From the NCBI RefSeq assembly GCF_002287075.1, contig NZ_NSKE01000003.1, positions 1-64,000 of the forward strand: a stretch of DNA of 64,000 nt, read 5' to 3'. The stretch's first letter is position 1; every line of letters starts with the position of its first letter. Of this stretch, positions 28,533 through 38,600 are shown piece by piece. The DNA comes from Fodinibius salipaludis (GTDB lineage Bacteria > Bacteroidota > Rhodothermia > Balneolales > Balneolaceae). The position numbers were made by a program, and so were the translations under genes. The notes under the pieces are model-generated. The model saw only the letters and a program-made list of their open reading frames with translations. It did not search any database and was not told the origin of the DNA.

Positions 28533-29078
28533 TTATAATTTGCTTTTTTCTTGATAGCAGTCATTAAGTTTTTGAATGAGTCGGTGTTTCCGGGTCCATA
28601 CGTTGTTAACACTGATCCCAAAATACTTGGCCACTTTTTTAGCATGGGAGTCGGGGTGATCAAACCAGTACTGCATAAACTCCTGATACTTCTCTTTAAG
28701 TTGACCTAGGCACCACTCGAGCAGACGCTCCTGTTCTTCATCCAGTAGCGACTGTAGTTGGGTAGGAGCCTGTTGATGAGTATCGGGGATTTCATCCGTT
28801 GCTTCGGGCCGCTTTTTTTTCTGCATTTTAAGGTAATTGTTTCTGCATACCGACAGAATATACGAGACCACCTGATCAGGATTGTTTAGCCGGTCCTCAT
28901 TTATTACCTCAAGCGAGGTAAGAAGGGAATCTTGGGCACAATCCTCTGCATCAGATCTACTGGCATTCATGTGAATGCGTAGAAATGCTATTAACCTTGG
29001 ACGAAGAGCCTCGATTATTTTATTTATCTCTTGAGTATTGTTCTCTTGTATGGCTGATACTAAATTCGCGTAATCCAT
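28533..29078 (-). CDS. ECF-type RNA polymerase sigma factor
   Basis: A 181-residue sigma-70 family protein with only regions 2 and 4. Region 2 contains DAEDCAQDSLLTSLEVIN. Region 4 includes the helix-turn-helix AKKVAKYFGISVNNVWTRKHRLI. The N-terminus is unusually long before the region 2 helix. The TPR/anti-sigma-like gene follows. It is divergent from scpA across 152 bp. Its target promoters are unknown; the TPR-CHAT genes 3-10 kb away are possible targets only by general proximity. Confidence 0.85.
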   Translation of the reverse strand: MDYANLVSAIQENNTQEINKIIEALRPRLIAFLRIHMNASRSDAEDCAQDSLLTSLEVINEDRLNNPDQVVSYILSVCRNNYLKMQKKKRPEATDEIPDTHQQAPTQLQSLLDEEQERLLEWCLGQLKEKYQEFMQYWFDHPDSHAKKVAKYFGISVNNVWTRKHRLIQKLNDCYQEKSKL

Positions 29079-29230
29079 AGTTTATGTTTCAAAAAGCCAA
29101 TGTTGATGTAAAAAGTATAAAAAGTTAGGCAATAAACAACAGTTACATTAACTTTGAGTAGAAAAGCTACAAATAATTCCTTTTTATCCCATTAGAAATA
29201 GGTGGGAAGCCCAAATTCGAACGGTGGTTA

Positions 29231-29983
29231 ATGTATCGAGTTCAACTTAAAAATTTTGAAGGTCCGCTCGACCTCCTTCTCTTTTTTATAAAGCGCGATG
29301 AGCTTGATATCTACGATATCCCTATCTCCTACATTACCAACCAATTCCTGGAGTATATCAATTTGATGGAGGAGCTGGATTTAGATGTCGCCAGCGAATT
29401 TATTTTGATGGCCAGCATGCTGATGTCGATTAAGGCCAAAATGATGCTGCCCCAGGAAGAATCCGATGAAGAGCTCGATGAGCACGATCCCCGGTACGAG
29501 TTGGTCCAACGGCTGCTCGAATACAAGCGCTATAAAGAGATGGCCGGGAAGATGGAAGATGTGGCTGAAGAAGCTCAGAAATCATATTTTCGCGGATATA
29601 CCAAAGTTGACCAGGTTGATAAGCAGGCCAGTGGCGAAGCCCTGAAGGATGTAACCATGTTTGATTTGATGTCGGCTTTCAAAAAGGTATTGGCCGATAT
29701 CAAAAAACAGGAAAGTGTACACCATGTTGAAAAGATAGAATTTACCATCGAAGAGCAGACTGAGTACGTGTTGGACCGTCTGCAGCAAAGTGGACGCACC
29801 TCTTTTAGAGCGATGTGTAGCGAGATTAAAAACCTGACAAAGATCGTTGTTACCTTTTTAGCAATTTTAGAAATGCTAAAAGAGCGGCAGATCAACCTGT
29901 ATGTCGAAGATGATGATCCAACGGAGTTTTATTTAGATTTAAAGCCCGTTGATGAAATTATTGGCACCCCCGAAGCAAATTAG
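29231..29983 (+). CDS. scpA: Segregation and condensation protein A
   Basis: A 250-residue kleisin of the SMC-ScpAB condensin complex. The N-terminal domain has the hallmark FEGPLDLLLFFIKRDELDIYDIPI and EFILMASMLMSIKAKMMLP. The C-terminal winged helix includes VVTFLAILEMLKERQINL. scpB is not adjacent. The M28 peptidase gene begins 25 bases after its stop with my start choice. Confidence 0.93.
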   Translation: MYRVQLKNFEGPLDLLLFFIKRDELDIYDIPISYITNQFLEYINLMEELDLDVASEFILMASMLMSIKAKMMLPQEESDEELDEHDPRYELVQRLLEYKRYKEMAGKMEDVAEEAQKSYFRGYTKVDQVDKQASGEALKDVTMFDLMSAFKKVLADIKKQESVHHVEKIEFTIEEQTEYVLDRLQQSGRTSFRAMCSEIKNLTKIVVTFLAILEMLKERQINLYVEDDDPTEFYLDLKPVDEIIGTPEAN

Positions 29984-30008
29984 AACTAAAAAAGAAAGAG
30001 CGTTACTT

Positions 30009-31718
30009 ATGAAGATGCACCTGCAAGCCGTTTTTATTGGGCTGCTGATTTTTACCGTAAGCTGTGCGGGATCAGGGCCGTCGAGCCAGGATCAACCTTC
30101 GGAACCTGTTACTGATACCGAACGGCTATTAAATTTCCAACAGGAGATATCGGCGGATTATTTGAAGCCTCATTTAACGGCTTTTGCCCACGATACCATG
30201 AAGGGGCGTGAAACAGGCACCCCTGCCGAAAAAAAGGCCGCTTATTTTCTTGCTAAAGAATATGAGAAACTGGGATTAACACCTGTTGGTGATAACGGCA
30301 GTTATTTTCAGAACTTTGAGCTCAATGCATCGAAAAGTGATAGCCTTGTTTTTGAGTTGTATAAAAAAGATAACTCTTCAAAAGAATTAATCGATCGATC
30401 TGTGGCCAACAGCAATCAAACGGCCAATTTTTCGCGATTGTTTGGGGGTACTGATACTTTGAGAGGACAGATTGTATTTGCAGGATTTGGTATTAACGAT
30501 CAGGAACGCGGGGTTACCCATCTGGATGGTGTTGATCCAAAAGGTAAGTGGGTAATGGTATTTCAAAACGCCCCAAAAGTGGTGGACGGGGATACGCTTA
30601 TCAATCCCAAGATTGATGCCCGGGCACGGTTTCAGATGATTATGCAACAGGGAGCATCAGGTATTTTGACTATACCGGTCAAAGAACCTCAAGAGTTTAA
30701 TGTTATAGCTCAAAAAATGCAGGGTAGTTTTGGAGAAACCGGTCGTATGAGTTTAGCCTATCGGGAAAGCGAGAGCTCTTTGAGCGGATTCAGCGGCGGA
30801 TATAATATTGTTAAACCGGAATTAGCTGCACAGTTGCTGGGATTGAACTCCGTAGAAGAACTGACAGAACATCGTAAAAACTTGATAGATAATATTACCG
30901 ACTTTCAAGCCAAAGAGCTTAGCTATGAATTGACGCAAATCCCCTATTCATCCACAGAAACGATTAACTCCCGAAATGTTTTGGCTTTTCATGAAGGAGC
31001 TGATCCGGAGCTGAAAGATGAAGTTGTGGTGCTGACATCGCATTACGATCATGTGGGAATCGGAGAGCCAGATTCTACCGGCGATCATATTTACAACGGT
31101 GCAGATGATGACGGAAGCGGAACGATCGGGCTTTTGAATATTGCCAAAGCATTTGCAGAGGCGGAAAAGAACGGCATAAAACCCAAGCGATCTATTTTGT
31201 TCTTAAATGTGTCGGCGGAGGAAAAAGGATTGCTCGGTTCGCGTTACTATTCCGATCATCCGGTGTTTCCGATGGAAAAAACGGTGGCAAATCTAAATAC
31301 GGATATGATTGGTCGAATCGATTCTACGCATAAAAGTGAAGGTATTGAAAAGTATGCCTATATCATTGGAGCGGAACTGATTTCTTCGGATTTGGATAGC
31401 CTTATTAGTGTCGCCAATAAGCAGTCGGGGCAGATAAAGCTGAACAAAAGGTATAACGATCTGAATGATCCTCAGCAGTTTTATCGCCGCAGCGACCACT
31501 GGCATTTTGGCCGGAAAAAGGTGCCTTTTGCTTTTTTCTTTTCGGGTATCCATGAAGATTATCATCGTCCATCGGATGAAGTGCATAAAATTCGTTTCGA
31601 AAAAATGGCAAGCATCCTGCAAACGATGTACGCCACTACAGTGATGATTGCCAATACCGATAATCCTCCCGCTGTTGATAATCAACAGTTTATTGAGATA
31701 ACGAAGAGCGATAATTAG
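30009..31718 (+). CDS. M28 family zinc aminopeptidase, lipoprotein
   Basis: I choose the ATG at 30009 because it directly precedes a signal peptide and lipobox (VSCAGS). The in-frame TTG at 29949 would overlap scpA and add 20 residues before the signal. The ~569-residue mature protein has an M28 zinc core: SHYDHVG (His), NGADDDGSG (Asp), NVSAEEKGLLGS (catalytic and zinc-binding Glu), NLNTDMIGR (Asp) and GIHEDYHRPSDE (His). A PA-like insert lies between the N-domain and the core. It probably degrades peptides in the periplasm. Confidence 0.9.
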   Translation: MKMHLQAVFIGLLIFTVSCAGSGPSSQDQPSEPVTDTERLLNFQQEISADYLKPHLTAFAHDTMKGRETGTPAEKKAAYFLAKEYEKLGLTPVGDNGSYFQNFELNASKSDSLVFELYKKDNSSKELIDRSVANSNQTANFSRLFGGTDTLRGQIVFAGFGINDQERGVTHLDGVDPKGKWVMVFQNAPKVVDGDTLINPKIDARARFQMIMQQGASGILTIPVKEPQEFNVIAQKMQGSFGETGRMSLAYRESESSLSGFSGGYNIVKPELAAQLLGLNSVEELTEHRKNLIDNITDFQAKELSYELTQIPYSSTETINSRNVLAFHEGADPELKDEVVVLTSHYDHVGIGEPDSTGDHIYNGADDDGSGTIGLLNIAKAFAEAEKNGIKPKRSILFLNVSAEEKGLLGSRYYSDHPVFPMEKTVANLNTDMIGRIDSTHKSEGIEKYAYIIGAELISSDLDSLISVANKQSGQIKLNKRYNDLNDPQQFYRRSDHWHFGRKKVPFAFFFSGIHEDYHRPSDEVHKIRFEKMASILQTMYATTVMIANTDNPPAVDNQQFIEITKSDN

Positions 31719-31815
31719 GGGAATTGAACTAAGATGGAAAAGGATTTATAGGATAGCCGGGATGAATATTCTAAGTTAGGGCATCTCAATCCCTGTAATC
31801 CTTTAATCTTATTAA

Positions 31816-32196
31816 TCAGGGTTCTAAATTCTTGTTGTTAAAAAGGCGTTTAAATTGAAGGGAGCGAGAGCCAAAGTTAATGAGAAGTCCAGTTTTTAGA
31901 TCGTAAGCCTCGAGATAGTTTAATGCCTGGGCCAGGTGAACGTCTTGAAGTTGAATAACGGCTTTTATTTCAAGTAAGACATCTTCTTCAATGATAAAGT
32001 CAGCTCTCCGGGTGCCTACCTGAACACCTTCGTAAAAGATTTCCATTTCTTGTTCACGCCAGAAAAGCAGGTTTCTCTTTTTAAATTCAAGAGCTAAACA
32101 ACGTTGATAAATAACCTCCTGGAATCCATTTTCCAGTGTATTATGGATGTTCATCGCACAGCCAATAATATCTTGGGTGATCTTCTTATATTGCAT
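31816..32196 (-). CDS. GxxExxY family protein
   Basis: I start at the ATG at 32196 (MQYKKITQ); the longer form starts with TTG. The family signature GxxExxY is NGFQEVIYQRCL near residue 25. A PD-(D/E)xK-like core reads RRADFIIEEDVLLEIKAV, followed by AQALNYLEAYDLKTGLLINFGS. These small proteins are widespread, related by fold to nucleases, and their function is not established. It stands alone in a gap between the M28 peptidase and the CHAT genes. Confidence 0.87.
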   Translation of the reverse strand: MQYKKITQDIIGCAMNIHNTLENGFQEVIYQRCLALEFKKRNLLFWREQEMEIFYEGVQVGTRRADFIIEEDVLLEIKAVIQLQDVHLAQALNYLEAYDLKTGLLINFGSRSLQFKRLFNNKNLEP

Positions 32197-32368
32197 CTCT
32201 CTGTGATTAAAATAGTCAAATAAGTAAGACCCGATGAAGAGCAAATCCTTACAAAAGTAATTTTCCTTTCTAAATTGTGGCTAAACTTACTTATTACCAA
32301 TTATGGGTTTTGAACCGGGCTATATAAGATTAGAGGATAAAATGATGCCGGGCATCTAAATAAGCGCT

Positions 32369-35281
32369 TTACCGGCCGACCACAATAAAAGGCGCCCAGT
32401 AAACCGGATGATTAAACAGGGGATGTTTAATCATCTTTAGCTTGGCTTCGCGCATGGCTTTGGCTTTAGTCCCGAATGGAATGGATTGCTCCCAGCCGAT
32501 CCAGCGCAGGGTACCATCGATCCAGCCCGTGGTTGTGTCTTGTTGGAGAAGCGACTTGTAAAACTCATTCATGAAGGAAGCCGTTGATCGGTCGTATACA
32601 TTCCATAGACTTACCACAACCGTTGAGGTGCCGGCATAGAAAAAGGATCGCTGCATACCCAGCATGCCCTCGCCGCCCACTATTTTACCCAGCCCCGTGT
32701 TACAGGCACTTAGTACCACCATATCTGAATTGATGTTCATTCCGAAAATTTCGGAGCTGTGCAGCATGCCATCTTCGGTAGATGAAGCCGAAATTTCGCT
32801 GTCGGTAGAAAGGGCCAGCCCGCTGCGATTGGGTTGATTTTCATCAATAATACCGTGAGTAGCCAAGTGGACATACTGGTAGTTATTCTGGCGCAGTAAA
32901 TTTTTTAGTGCTCCTTCTGATATCTGCTCATCTTTTAGGATAGAGGCATTTTTAAAGTGTGTGGCTATGGAATCAACTTCGATAAGGGTGGACGGTAGGT
33001 TGTTGAGATTATCCCGTTGTAACCCACGGTCATTATTGCGGACAAAATTGGATCCTGCAACGGCCAGTAAATTTTTACGGGCTGGGCTTTGGGGATCTTT
33101 TAAGAGCGTAAGGCTGGTAAGAGAAGGCACGTACTTGATATTAAAATTTTCAATCAGGTACTGGTCGCCCTGTGAAATAGCCTCAAACGGGAGATAGGCA
33201 AGGGCACCGTCGGGGACAATGGTCAAATTAGAAAAGTTTTCAAGGTCATTCTCAAAAGGTTTTAAAAGAATATTATACAATGCTGTGGACTGCGACCGTA
33301 ATCGCGTACGCGAAGCGTTTGAAAGAATAGCATCCTTAAAATTGGTTACCATGGTTGTCAGCTCGGTAGCAAGCTCCTCGGTATTGCTCGACCGTGATAT
33401 CGTTTCAACGCGTACATCCTCTCGGCTGATCATAAAAGCCAACAGCTCGTTGCCCGCCAGTGCGTATTCCAAGATGGCGGTTTGTTCGTCAACACTGTTT
33501 TGAGCCTGCTTAAGGGTAATGGGTTTGGGGGGTTGCAGCGATTTTAGCCGGGGATGTTCCCTCTGCAATTTATTTTCGTAGGAGGCATAGTCAAGTTCAG
33601 CATTTCGAATTTTTTGTCGCAGTTTTTCCCGTTTTTGGGCGTTAACGGTATTTTCAAGCTGGCTGAAGAGCTGGTCTATCTTATTTCGTTTTTGATTGCG
33701 TTCAAGGCGGATCTTCTCGGGCAGCTGCTCGTCAATATTCTGGGAGGCTTTCGCCAGCTCATCGCTGAGGGCTCGGGCCTTGGCCTGTTCAACGAGTTTA
33801 TAAGCCCGGGCAACATCTGAAGTATACGTTAACACCCACGATGCCACCTCGGTGTAAAAATCGGAATGTTTGCCAAAATATCCCGACTTGAGATCTGAAA
33901 GCGCCCCGGCGTTGGAGCGATGTTGTTCAATAATATCAATAGCCTTTTGCCCGTAGGTAACGGCGCTGTCGGAGCCAAGCTTGTGATACTGCCGGGCCAG
34001 ATCTTTGATGGGCGCAAGCTGACGACGAGGAGACAAATACTGACTGTAGCTGTGGGCTTTCTTGAAGTGTTGGAGAGCTTCTTCATCTTGATTTTGCGCT
34101 TGGCCAATCCGTCCTAAAAAGAAAGAAGCTTTTTGTAGCATATCGTAACTGTCGGTGGAATCGCCCATGGCTTTAAGCCGGTTGGTATAGGCGGTTGCCT
34201 GCTTAAAATCTTTTTGATCAATCGTTAACCGGAGCATGGAATTTAGAGATGAAGCAATATCTCGATTATTCCCGTTTTGCTCGCGAATTTTAAGAGCTCT
34301 GCGATAGTACTGTTCGGCTTCTTTTGTTTTGTCTTGATTAAAATAGAGCTGCCCGATATTGTTTACTGTGGTAGCGATGGAACGAGGACCGGAGTTTTCT
34401 TCACTGATAGCTAAACTTTGTTGGTAATAATCAATGGCCGTGTCATATTCGTTTAGTCTTTTATAGAGAAGGCCCAAATTGTTAAGAATGGTTGAGCTCA
34501 GTTTGGGCGTGGAGGCTTGCTGACTGTAATCCAAAGCTCTTTTATATGAAATCAGCGCTTGGTCGTAGTTTGCAAGGTTGCTTTGTATCGAACCTATTTG
34601 GCTATATCCATTAGCTAATAAATGGACACTCCCAATTTCTTCTTGAAGTTTTAAACTCCTATTGGCATACTCCAAGGCTTGGTTATAAAGGGAGAGGTCA
34701 CCATAAATTCTACCAATATTAGATAAGGTAACGGACCGATATCTTTTATTGATATAGTAGTTAAGGGCCCGCTCGAAATATTCCAGTGATTTGGAGGTGT
34801 TTCCTTTGCGATTATATAACCTACCCAAATTATTATAGACTGTACCAATGAGTAGGCTGTCTCCCGATTGCTGTGCCAGTGGCAGGGCCCTATTGTAATA
34901 TTTCTCGGCCTGTTTTGTTTTTCCCATTCTGTTGGAGGACCAGCCCATGCTGGTGTAAAGATCGCCGCGGTTATAGGTGTCATTGGCCGGGTGGTCGACC
35001 TCCAATAGTTTTTTATAGAGTTCCATGGCCTGTTCATTTTTTGAGCGGTAAACCATGGCGCTGCCATATTCTTTTCCGGCTTTTAGCCACGAGGCCGTAT
35101 CCTGGAATTGTCGGTATATATTATAGGATTCTCGATAGTAGAATTCCGATTCCGCCATTTTTCCCTTATCGTCGTACTCCTTACCCTGTTTAAAAAGGGA
35201 ATCGGCCAGCTGTATGCTTTGCCCCATGCCCGATAGAGGGAAGCAGATAAAAAGTGTGAGGCAAAGGAGAAGCCGTTTCAT
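32369..35281 (-). CDS. Secreted TPR-CHAT protein (first of two)
   Basis: A 970-residue protein with a signal peptide (LLLCLTLFICFPLSG). About eight to ten TPR repeats follow (A/Y-rich helices such as YNRALPLAQQSGD and YYQQSLAISEE), then a coiled-coil linker (~520-590). The C-terminal CHAT caspase-like domain has the His in HLATHG (residue 809) and the Cys in LSACNTGLG (residue 860), so the catalytic dyad is intact. It is paired with a second TPR-CHAT gene and faces away from the small peptide gene at 35461. CHAT proteins are known proteases or regulators in several systems; the target here is unknown. Confidence 0.9.
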   Translation of the reverse strand: MKRLLLCLTLFICFPLSGMGQSIQLADSLFKQGKEYDDKGKMAESEFYYRESYNIYRQFQDTASWLKAGKEYGSAMVYRSKNEQAMELYKKLLEVDHPANDTYNRGDLYTSMGWSSNRMGKTKQAEKYYNRALPLAQQSGDSLLIGTVYNNLGRLYNRKGNTSKSLEYFERALNYYINKRYRSVTLSNIGRIYGDLSLYNQALEYANRSLKLQEEIGSVHLLANGYSQIGSIQSNLANYDQALISYKRALDYSQQASTPKLSSTILNNLGLLYKRLNEYDTAIDYYQQSLAISEENSGPRSIATTVNNIGQLYFNQDKTKEAEQYYRRALKIREQNGNNRDIASSLNSMLRLTIDQKDFKQATAYTNRLKAMGDSTDSYDMLQKASFFLGRIGQAQNQDEEALQHFKKAHSYSQYLSPRRQLAPIKDLARQYHKLGSDSAVTYGQKAIDIIEQHRSNAGALSDLKSGYFGKHSDFYTEVASWVLTYTSDVARAYKLVEQAKARALSDELAKASQNIDEQLPEKIRLERNQKRNKIDQLFSQLENTVNAQKREKLRQKIRNAELDYASYENKLQREHPRLKSLQPPKPITLKQAQNSVDEQTAILEYALAGNELLAFMISREDVRVETISRSSNTEELATELTTMVTNFKDAILSNASRTRLRSQSTALYNILLKPFENDLENFSNLTIVPDGALAYLPFEAISQGDQYLIENFNIKYVPSLTSLTLLKDPQSPARKNLLAVAGSNFVRNNDRGLQRDNLNNLPSTLIEVDSIATHFKNASILKDEQISEGALKNLLRQNNYQYVHLATHGIIDENQPNRSGLALSTDSEISASSTEDGMLHSSEIFGMNINSDMVVLSACNTGLGKIVGGEGMLGMQRSFFYAGTSTVVVSLWNVYDRSTASFMNEFYKSLLQQDTTTGWIDGTLRWIGWEQSIPFGTKAKAMREAKLKMIKHPLFNHPVYWAPFIVVGR

Positions 35282-35460
35282 ACCCTAATAGTTAATATCA
35301 CCAAGTATTTAGATGTGTGCTAAGAGCCTTGAATATATACACAGAATTTGGGAAAAGATAAAAAGTTTGGTGTTGAGCATTAATTGTAGAATATTAAAAG
35401 AGCTTCTTCGCTGAGGAGAGGTATTTACAAATAACCGAAAATAAAAATCAGGAGATCATT

Positions 35461-35559
35461 ATGTTTGATTTAAACAAAGATCAATTTTCACTGGCATTAC
35501 CTGACCAAGATGGTGGAAGTACTAAAGAAGATGATGACGATGCCGGTAGTGTTTCTTAA
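35461..35559 (+). CDS. Short acidic peptide gene between the two TPR-CHAT genes
   Basis: A 32-codon reading frame: MFDLNKDQFSLALPDQDGGS, then TKEDDDDAGSVS. It is too short for ordinary gene calls but has clear translation and termination signals: AGGAGA five bases before the ATG, and a GCCATG/CATGGC hairpin with a run of seven Ts 22 bases after the stop. It is on the opposite strand to both flanking TPR-CHAT genes and has no signal peptide. The hydrophobic N-half is followed by a Gly-Gly and an Asp-rich tail. It could be a protease substrate, an inhibitor or a signal peptide; none is proven. Confidence 0.6.
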   Translation: MFDLNKDQFSLALPDQDGGSTKEDDDDAGSVS

Positions 35560-35580
35560 ATGAAAACTGCAGTTATTTTG

Positions 35581-35612
35581 AGCCATGTCTTTTATTGAGG
35601 CATGGCTTTTTT
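35581..35612 (+). terminator. Rho-independent terminator of the short peptide gene
   Basis: AGCCATG pairs with CATGGCT around a 12-13 base loop, followed by TTTTTTTATT. It ends just at the stop of the convergent second TPR-CHAT gene. Confidence 0.85.
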
Positions 35613-38600
35613 TATTGGCCGATAAAAACAAAGGGGGCCCAGAACTTGGGATGGGCATATTCGGCTTGGTCAATCATCTTTTGCTTGGCTTTTTGTAACG
35701 CTACGGGCATTATAGCACCATCATGGTGCTGGGCATAGAAGTTATGCATTAATTGTGCTGTAGATCGGTCGTTTACTCTCCACAGAGAGACCAGCAAGTT
35801 TCGGGCACCCGCATATTGGAAGGCCCGGCTAAGCCCAATGATTCCCTCTCCTCTTTTAAAGGTCCCCATACCGGTATTGCAGGCACTGAGCGTAACAAGA
35901 TCGGCCTGCAGCTGCAGATTATAAATTTCTGAGGCGTATAATGTACCATCTTCTTGTTGGTCGGGTGTGGAGAAGAGTATTCCTGATTGTTCTGAATCTT
36001 CTTCCTGCAGAAAAGCGTGGGTGGCGAGATGGATATATCGATAGTCGGTAAGAGGCTCCTGTTTAAATGTTGATTCGGTGGCTTTTTGATCTACAAATAG
36101 ATCGGCCTCATCGGTTGGTGATTTGAGGAATGAAAAGAAACCGTCGGGACTATTAAACAATTCTCCTAAATGCTGGACTTCCGTTTTGTTAAAAAGCAGC
36201 GGAGAGATGGGTCGATCAACCTGGGGATAGACTTCTCTGCTTTTAGAAGCGGCAAGATCTTTAAAGCTTGGTGCAAAGGCGGCAAGAGTTTTATTTTTAG
36301 GAGATTGTTCCTGATGGGCGCGAAGTTTCAGGTACCCCGCTGAAGGGGCATAACTTATGCTATGTTTGTTGAGCAGGTATGGGAGATCATGGAATCGGCT
36401 GGTTTCAGTTTCGGATATTGGGCGTGTCAGCAGTGCTTCAAAAGGCAGGTAATGCAGTGGGCCCGAGGGGATAATAAGGAGGTTTTTACCCGTAATATAT
36501 TCTGTTACAGGATCAATGAGTTGTTGATACAGCTGATGACTTTGATTTGCAAAGGTATCCACTGAAGTGGTTTCAAGGATTGTTTCTCGAAAATTGGTAA
36601 TGGTTTTATCGAGCAGCGTGTCGGTGCCAACCTCCTGTACTTCAAAAGATTCCTTGGTGATCACGAAGGCATACAGAGAGGCATCCCCAAAGAAATACGA
36701 GATCATCGTTTGGGATGGCGTTATATGATTTTGCTGTATCTCTGATATGTTGGCAACAGGCGGTTCGTATTTTAAGCCATAGTATTTTGGATATTTGTCC
36801 TCCAGCTTTTGAATGTGATTATGTAATGTTTTTTGGGCATGGAAAAGGGAATCCTGTAGGGAAATTCTTTTGAGGGAATCGCCGGCCATTCCTCGAATTG
36901 TAAACCCGGAAAGCTCTCGCTGCAATCCGGTAACGGATTCGCGCAACTGGTTTTCGCGTTCAATGAGTGAGTCGGGAATCTGTGCAAAACTTTTATTATT
37001 TAGCTCCTGTATTTGCTCCAGCAGAATCTGGTTACGACTTTTCTGGGCGAAATAGAACAGGTGATGCTTGTAGTCCTTGTCTCCGGTTTGCTCAAAGAGA
37101 GTAAGAGCAGTCTTGAATCCTTTCTGATAGATATCAACCGTGCGTTCCCTAAGTAAAAATTTTGACTTGCTACGGTTCAGCGATCGTTGAAGCTCGTCGA
37201 TGAAATCCACGGCCTGTAGGTAGGTTTGCAGTGATTGGTGCAGTTGTTTGGTGTTTTCATTTTGATTGCCTGCCTGGTAGTGAGCTTCACCTTTAAGTCG
37301 CAAGGTATTAAGCATAAGCTCGGGATAAACGACATTTTCGAGCGAGAGTTCCTGGAAGGGATCTTCAGCACTATAATTGGTGAGAAGCACTTCCATTGCC
37401 TGCCGGTAATAATTGAGCGCCTGCCGATGGTTACCCATATCGGCATATATTTCCCCTATTTTTGTATAGGTATCGCCAATAAAGGGATGGTCATCCGACA
37501 GCATTCGGCGGTTGATATCCAGATCTTGAAAGTAGAAATCGAGTGCCTTGTTGTAAGCTTCTTTTTGTCCATAGGCCTGCCCCAGATTGACATAGACATT
37601 GGCTAACTCAGGGTGCCCGTCGGGAAAACGCTGTTGGTAAATCTCCTTGGATTTCTGGTAGTAAGTTATGGCTTTATCATATTGTCCGATATCCGAGTGG
37701 GTTGCGCCCAGGTTTTGGTAGCCGACGGCTACTTCGGGATGGTTAGCGCCAAGTAGTTTTTCTTTAATTTCCAATGATTTCTTGAGGTAATTGGCAGCTT
37801 GTTCCATCTCACCCATTTCGGAATAGACTACGCCAACATTGTTATATCCGGCCGCAACCAATCGGTGATTTTCTCCATGGAAAGACGCCAATACATTGGT
37901 GGCGTTTATCATATAATCGAGTGCCCGCTGGTAATCACTTTGATAATAGTATACAAGCGCCAAGTTGTTATATAAGATTGAGAGCTCGGGATGGGGATGC
38001 GGAAGTCGCTGCTGGTCTATTTCAAGAGCAAGCCTAAAAAATTTAAGTGCCTGTTGCTTGTCCCCCCTTTTTTGATGAGCCGTACCGCGGCCGTTATAGA
38101 TCCGGCTTAGCAGTGCTTGGCCTTCAAGTTCATTGCGGTGGTAGCTGTCTTGGGCATTAGAAAACTGGGTTATAGCTTTTTGGTAGTTACCTTGCGATGA
38201 AAAAACTTCTCCTATGCCGGTATTCATCCGGACCTTAAATATCGTGCTATTTTCAACCAAATCTGCGAGTGACAGTCCTTTTTGATACCAATTCAGTGCG
38301 GTTTGGTACTCGGCATTGGACTCTGCCAGAACCCCTTTTTGATGATAATAGCGGAGCTTAAAAATCTCATCATCGGGAAAGTACTTGGTGGATAGAGTCC
38401 AGGCTTTTTTAAGAAAGGTAGTGGCTGCTTCGTTATCGTCTTGACTGTACTTGTTTAGGCTAACCTGGAAAAGCGCATTACGTTGTCCCTTTATATTAGA
38501 TCGCTCGTCAAAAAAGTCAGCGGCCTGTTGATAATAATAGGTGGAGGAATCATACCGGGCAGTATGCTGCAGGGAGTCTGCCTTTTGCATGAGTTGTTCA

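Noticed and set aside
35461-35559. Short peptide as a double-glycine bacteriocin precursor
   Set aside because: The Gly-Gly is present, but the hydrophobic positions at -4 and -12 of such leaders are not matched and no ABC exporter is nearby.
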